A DNA stretch of 16,085 nucleotides from an uncultured Alphaproteobacteria bacterium (lineage in GTDB: Bacteria > Pseudomonadota > Alphaproteobacteria > TMED127): positions 1 through 16,085 of the forward strand of contig CACFLM010000014.1 of assembly GCA_902567145.1 (NCBI GenBank), given 5' to 3'. A program made the translations under genes and the position numbers. The notes below the pieces were generated by a model that made no database searches, had not been told where the DNA came from, and saw only the letters and a list, made by a program, of their open reading frames with translations. This document shows, piece by piece, positions 13,724 to 16,085 of the stretch. Positions within the stretch are counted from its first letter, which is position 1; each line of letters starts with the position of its first letter.

Positions 13724-14656
13724 TTAGTTTTGTTTAATTATTAACTGATTTACTGGTAAATTAAAAACGCTTAAACCTTCTATAGATTCTGCATGAAAAT
13801 AATCTTCAAGCTCTGATATCAATTTACTACGAGCATCTGTTGATAATACCAGTGAAGCATAGAAAAATTTTGAAACTTCTTTTGCCAAAACAATTGGTGT
13901 GTCTTTCATTGAAAGTATGTGGAGAGAAATTGTTACTTCTGCATCAGTGAATATTTCTTTTATAAGTTTATTTAAACTTTTAGCCGACCTTACTCTGGAA
14001 TCTCCTATTTCAATTGAACCATATTTTGAATATTTTTTTTGAGTATGTTTATAAATTATATCATTAATTTGTGAGTATCCTGGTGCACTATTCAAATCAC
14101 CATCAACAATTGCAGAAAAGATTCCCTTACTCTTTATAATACGTTTAATATTTTTGAGTACAGGAATTATAGGATTCATTAGTGTTAGTGCCCAATGACA
14201 AAATATTAAATCTTGTGAATTATTTTCAATAAAATCTAAATTTTGAGCTTTATCTTTATAAAGGTTTACATCTAAATGTGAAAGTTTCTTTCGAGCAAGC
14301 TGAAGTTCGGATTCACTAATATCTATCCCAGTAAGTTGAGATTGAAAAGTAAAACTTTTGATAAATAATAGTTCTAGCAGAACACCACTTCCACAAGCTA
14401 AATCCAGAACATTAGAATTTTTATGTTTGTCTTTATCTACGATATCCAAAAGAAGTTCATAACTATTCTTTCCGTTAGAATCAAGACAACTCGTTGCAAC
14501 TTTCTCTGTAAAACCTGCATAATTTTTGTGAATAATATCTAAATGTTCTAATAGATCATTGTTGCTAGGATATATCCCAGAACTAACTTTTTTAATCCAT
14601 GATGAATTAACTTTAGATACTTTATTGTTATTTGTGCAATTATTATGTGAACTCAA
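13724..14656 (-). CDS. Class I SAM-dependent methyltransferase
   Basis: This is a 310-residue methyltransferase of the Rossmann-fold class. Motif I is V-L-D-L-A-C-G-S-G-V-L (83-93), followed by the acidic strand end G-I-D-I-S (110-114) and the motif IV region D-L-I-F-C-H-W-A-L-T-L-M (149-160); K-R-I-I-K-S-K-G (171-178) is the usual post-IV turn. The C-terminal 130 residues presumably form the substrate cap. It is not of the DNA methyltransferase type and the acceptor is unknown. The start is TTG at 14656, because an in-frame stop upstream leaves no ATG before motif I; a weak GGAAAT lies 8 nt before it. It lies 98 bp downstream of the symporter gene on the same strand. Confidence 0.82.
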   Translation of the reverse strand: MSSHNNCTNNNKVSKVNSSWIKKVSSGIYPSNNDLLEHLDIIHKNYAGFTEKVATSCLDSNGKNSYELLLDIVDKDKHKNSNVLDLACGSGVLLELLFIKSFTFQSQLTGIDISESELQLARKKLSHLDVNLYKDKAQNLDFIENNSQDLIFCHWALTLMNPIIPVLKNIKRIIKSKGIFSAIVDGDLNSAPGYSQINDIIYKHTQKKYSKYGSIEIGDSRVRSAKSLNKLIKEIFTDAEVTISLHILSMKDTPIVLAKEVSKFFYASLVLSTDARSKLISELEDYFHAESIEGLSVFNLPVNQLIIKQN

Positions 14657-14754
14657 GTAGAATTTCCAATTAGGTTTCTGTTTTTTTATTTATTAAATTT
14701 CTAGTAACTTTTTTAGAGTGCTTTCTTGAAAATTCAATAGGTATATTATCTTTT

Positions 14755-16085
14755 TTAAAATTTTTTGTAAAATAATTTCATGTAAATTTTGTGAATTAAA
14801 AAAGTTATAATTCCGGACATTATACCAGGAGCAACTTCATAAATCAAAATATTTAACTCAAAATATCTCCATAGATGTAAAATAATTAATGGGATAACCA
14901 TCATCATTATTGATAAGAATTGCGTTACTTTTTGTCTGAATGAATAGACAATTAGTATGGGAGAAAAACAACAAGCCAAGGTCGACCATGATATTAATAC
15001 AAGATTAAATACATTTTTGTTGTCATTTATAGCTATTGTTACCACGAATAATGTAATCATCAATGTAACAGTTTTATTAAAGAAATAACTATTTTTTTTA
15101 TTTGAGAAAAGATCATTTGTTATTGATGCAGTACAACTCAATATCTGAGAATCTGCGGTTGATATTGCTGCAGCAAAGATTCCAGCTAAAACTACTCCAA
15201 CTAAGAAGTCAGGGAGTAATTTAGTGGCTAAAATTGGTAAGGCTAATTCTGGATCTAAGTTATTAGTCTCAGGGATTAATAATCTAGCAACAAAAGCCGC
15301 ACAGATTGTTAACATATAGAACGATATGTACCAACCATAATAGTATATTCTTGTTTGCGGTATATTATCAGTATTATTTATTGCCATGAACCTTATCATC
15401 ACATGTGGTTGTCCAATAACTCCTATTCCAGAAAATACCCAACCCATTATAAATAAAAATGGTGCAAAAAGGTAATCTGAAAAATTAGAAGATGGAAACC
15501 ATTTCATATAATTTGGAGAAATATTCTGTAAATTATTTAAGAAATTTGACATTCCTCCTAACTCTTTTATTCCAAATATAACCATTAAACACATCGCAAC
15601 AATCATTGCAGAAGATTGTGCTATATCTGTCCATATTGAGGCTCGTATGCCTCCAGAAAAGCAATAAAGAACAACAATAATACCTCCAACAATTGCACCA
15701 ATTTCATAATCCAAATCAAATAAAATATGCATTGCCTTGCTTCCCGCATTAAGCTGTGCTGCTGCATAAGTGGATAAGAAAATCAGAATAATTAAACCAC
15801 TTAAAATTTGTAAATACCTGTAATTTTTTCCATGCCATTTACTAATTACATTGGCAAAACTAAAAGCTTTTAATTCTTCTGACTTTTTTCTTAAATTCTT
15901 ATGAACAAATAATGACGACAAATAATCTCCAAAGATTAAACCAAACATTAACCAAATAGATTGAAGTCCATAAGTATATGTAAATCCAATTTGACCTATA
16001 AACATATATCCACTGTTAGATGTTGAAATAGCTGATATCGCACACATCCATGGTTTAATTTCTTGATTAGCTAAAAGATAGTCTT
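14755..16085 (-). CDS. PutP-like sodium:solute symporter (5' end outside window)
   Basis: This is a member of the solute:sodium symporter family with about eleven membrane segments visible. The frame stays open to the right edge and reads D-Y-L-L-A-N-Q-E-I-K-P-W-M-C-A-I-S-A, matching the conserved first-helix text of PutP-type proteins, so the ATG at 16047 is internal and the true start lies beyond 16085. Further marks are Y-A-A-A-Q-L-N-A-G, Y-C-F-S-G-G-I-R-A-S-I-W-T-D-I-A-Q, G-Q-P-H-V-M-I-R-F-M-A, and A-A-A-I-S-T-A-D-S-Q-I-L; the last carries the Ser-Thr pair expected to bind sodium. Proline or another compatible small solute is likely, but the substrate is unproven. Confidence 0.9.
   Translation of the reverse strand, partial: DYLLANQEIKPWMCAISAISTSNSGYMFIGQIGFTYTYGLQSIWLMFGLIFGDYLSSLFVHKNLRKKSEELKAFSFANVISKWHGKNYRYLQILSGLIILIFLSTYAAAQLNAGSKAMHILFDLDYEIGAIVGGIIVVLYCFSGGIRASIWTDIAQSSAMIVAMCLMVIFGIKELGGMSNFLNNLQNISPNYMKWFPSSNFSDYLFAPFLFIMGWVFSGIGVIGQPHVMIRFMAINNTDNIPQTRIYYYGWYISFYMLTICAAFVARLLIPETNNLDPELALPILATKLLPDFLVGVVLAGIFAAAISTADSQILSCTASITNDLFSNKKNSYFFNKTVTLMITLFVVTIAINDNKNVFNLVLISWSTLACCFSPILIVYSFRQKVTQFLSIMMMVIPLIILHLWRYFELNILIYEVAPGIMSGIITFLIHKIYMKLFYKKF

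Noticed and set aside
14657..14754. Promoter or small RNA between the symporter and methyltransferase genes
   Set aside because: The 98-bp gap is AT-rich with no convincing hexamers, hairpin or open frame.

Overview
The window comes from an AT-rich bacterial chromosome whose proteins are heavy in Lys, Asn and Ile. The CobT and CobS sequences look most like those of Alphaproteobacteria (for example the CobT stretch with T-K-P-R-G-S-L-G-K and A-I-W-M-A-G-W-Q). A streamlined, possibly marine alphaproteobacterium is my best guess, based on family resemblance only. I recognise no rRNA, tRNA or CRISPR array.

Positions 1-6036 form a DNA modification, restriction and nuclease island. A leftward operon (3431 to 323) encodes two different cytosine-C5 DNA methyltransferases and an HNH nuclease, joined by two 4-bp ATGA stop/start overlaps. 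Next to it, separated by a divergently transcribed 128-aa orphan gene, a second leftward operon starts near 6036 and ends at 3861. It holds four small genes of unknown function (38, 37, 66 and 101 aa), a GxxExxY-type PD-(D/E)XK protein, a Vsr mismatch endonuclease and a small PD-(D/E)XK-like protein. Several of its small genes have strong Shine-Dalgarno sites that most genes outside the island lack. Together these look like a type II-like restriction-modification system with a mutation-repair partner, and the cassette may have arrived by transfer.

Positions 6037-6333 are a non-coding boundary rich in inverted and direct repeats. From 6334 to 8755, cobT, cobS and cobC form a tight rightward operon for nucleotide-loop assembly, the last stage of cobalamin synthesis. 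A DEAD-box RNA helicase pseudogene follows (8977 to about 10109), broken first in an A8 tract and then by several indels after motif IV. An intact major-facilitator transporter (10174-11409) comes next.

The remaining genes point left: a phytanoyl-CoA dioxygenase-family enzyme, a DUF6279-type lipoprotein, a class I SAM-dependent methyltransferase, and a PutP-like sodium:solute symporter that runs off the right edge. The gap between the lipoprotein and methyltransferase genes carries a degenerate copy of the lipoprotein gene's 3' end directly beside a copy of its 5' leader. This looks like the scar of a collapsed tandem duplicate.
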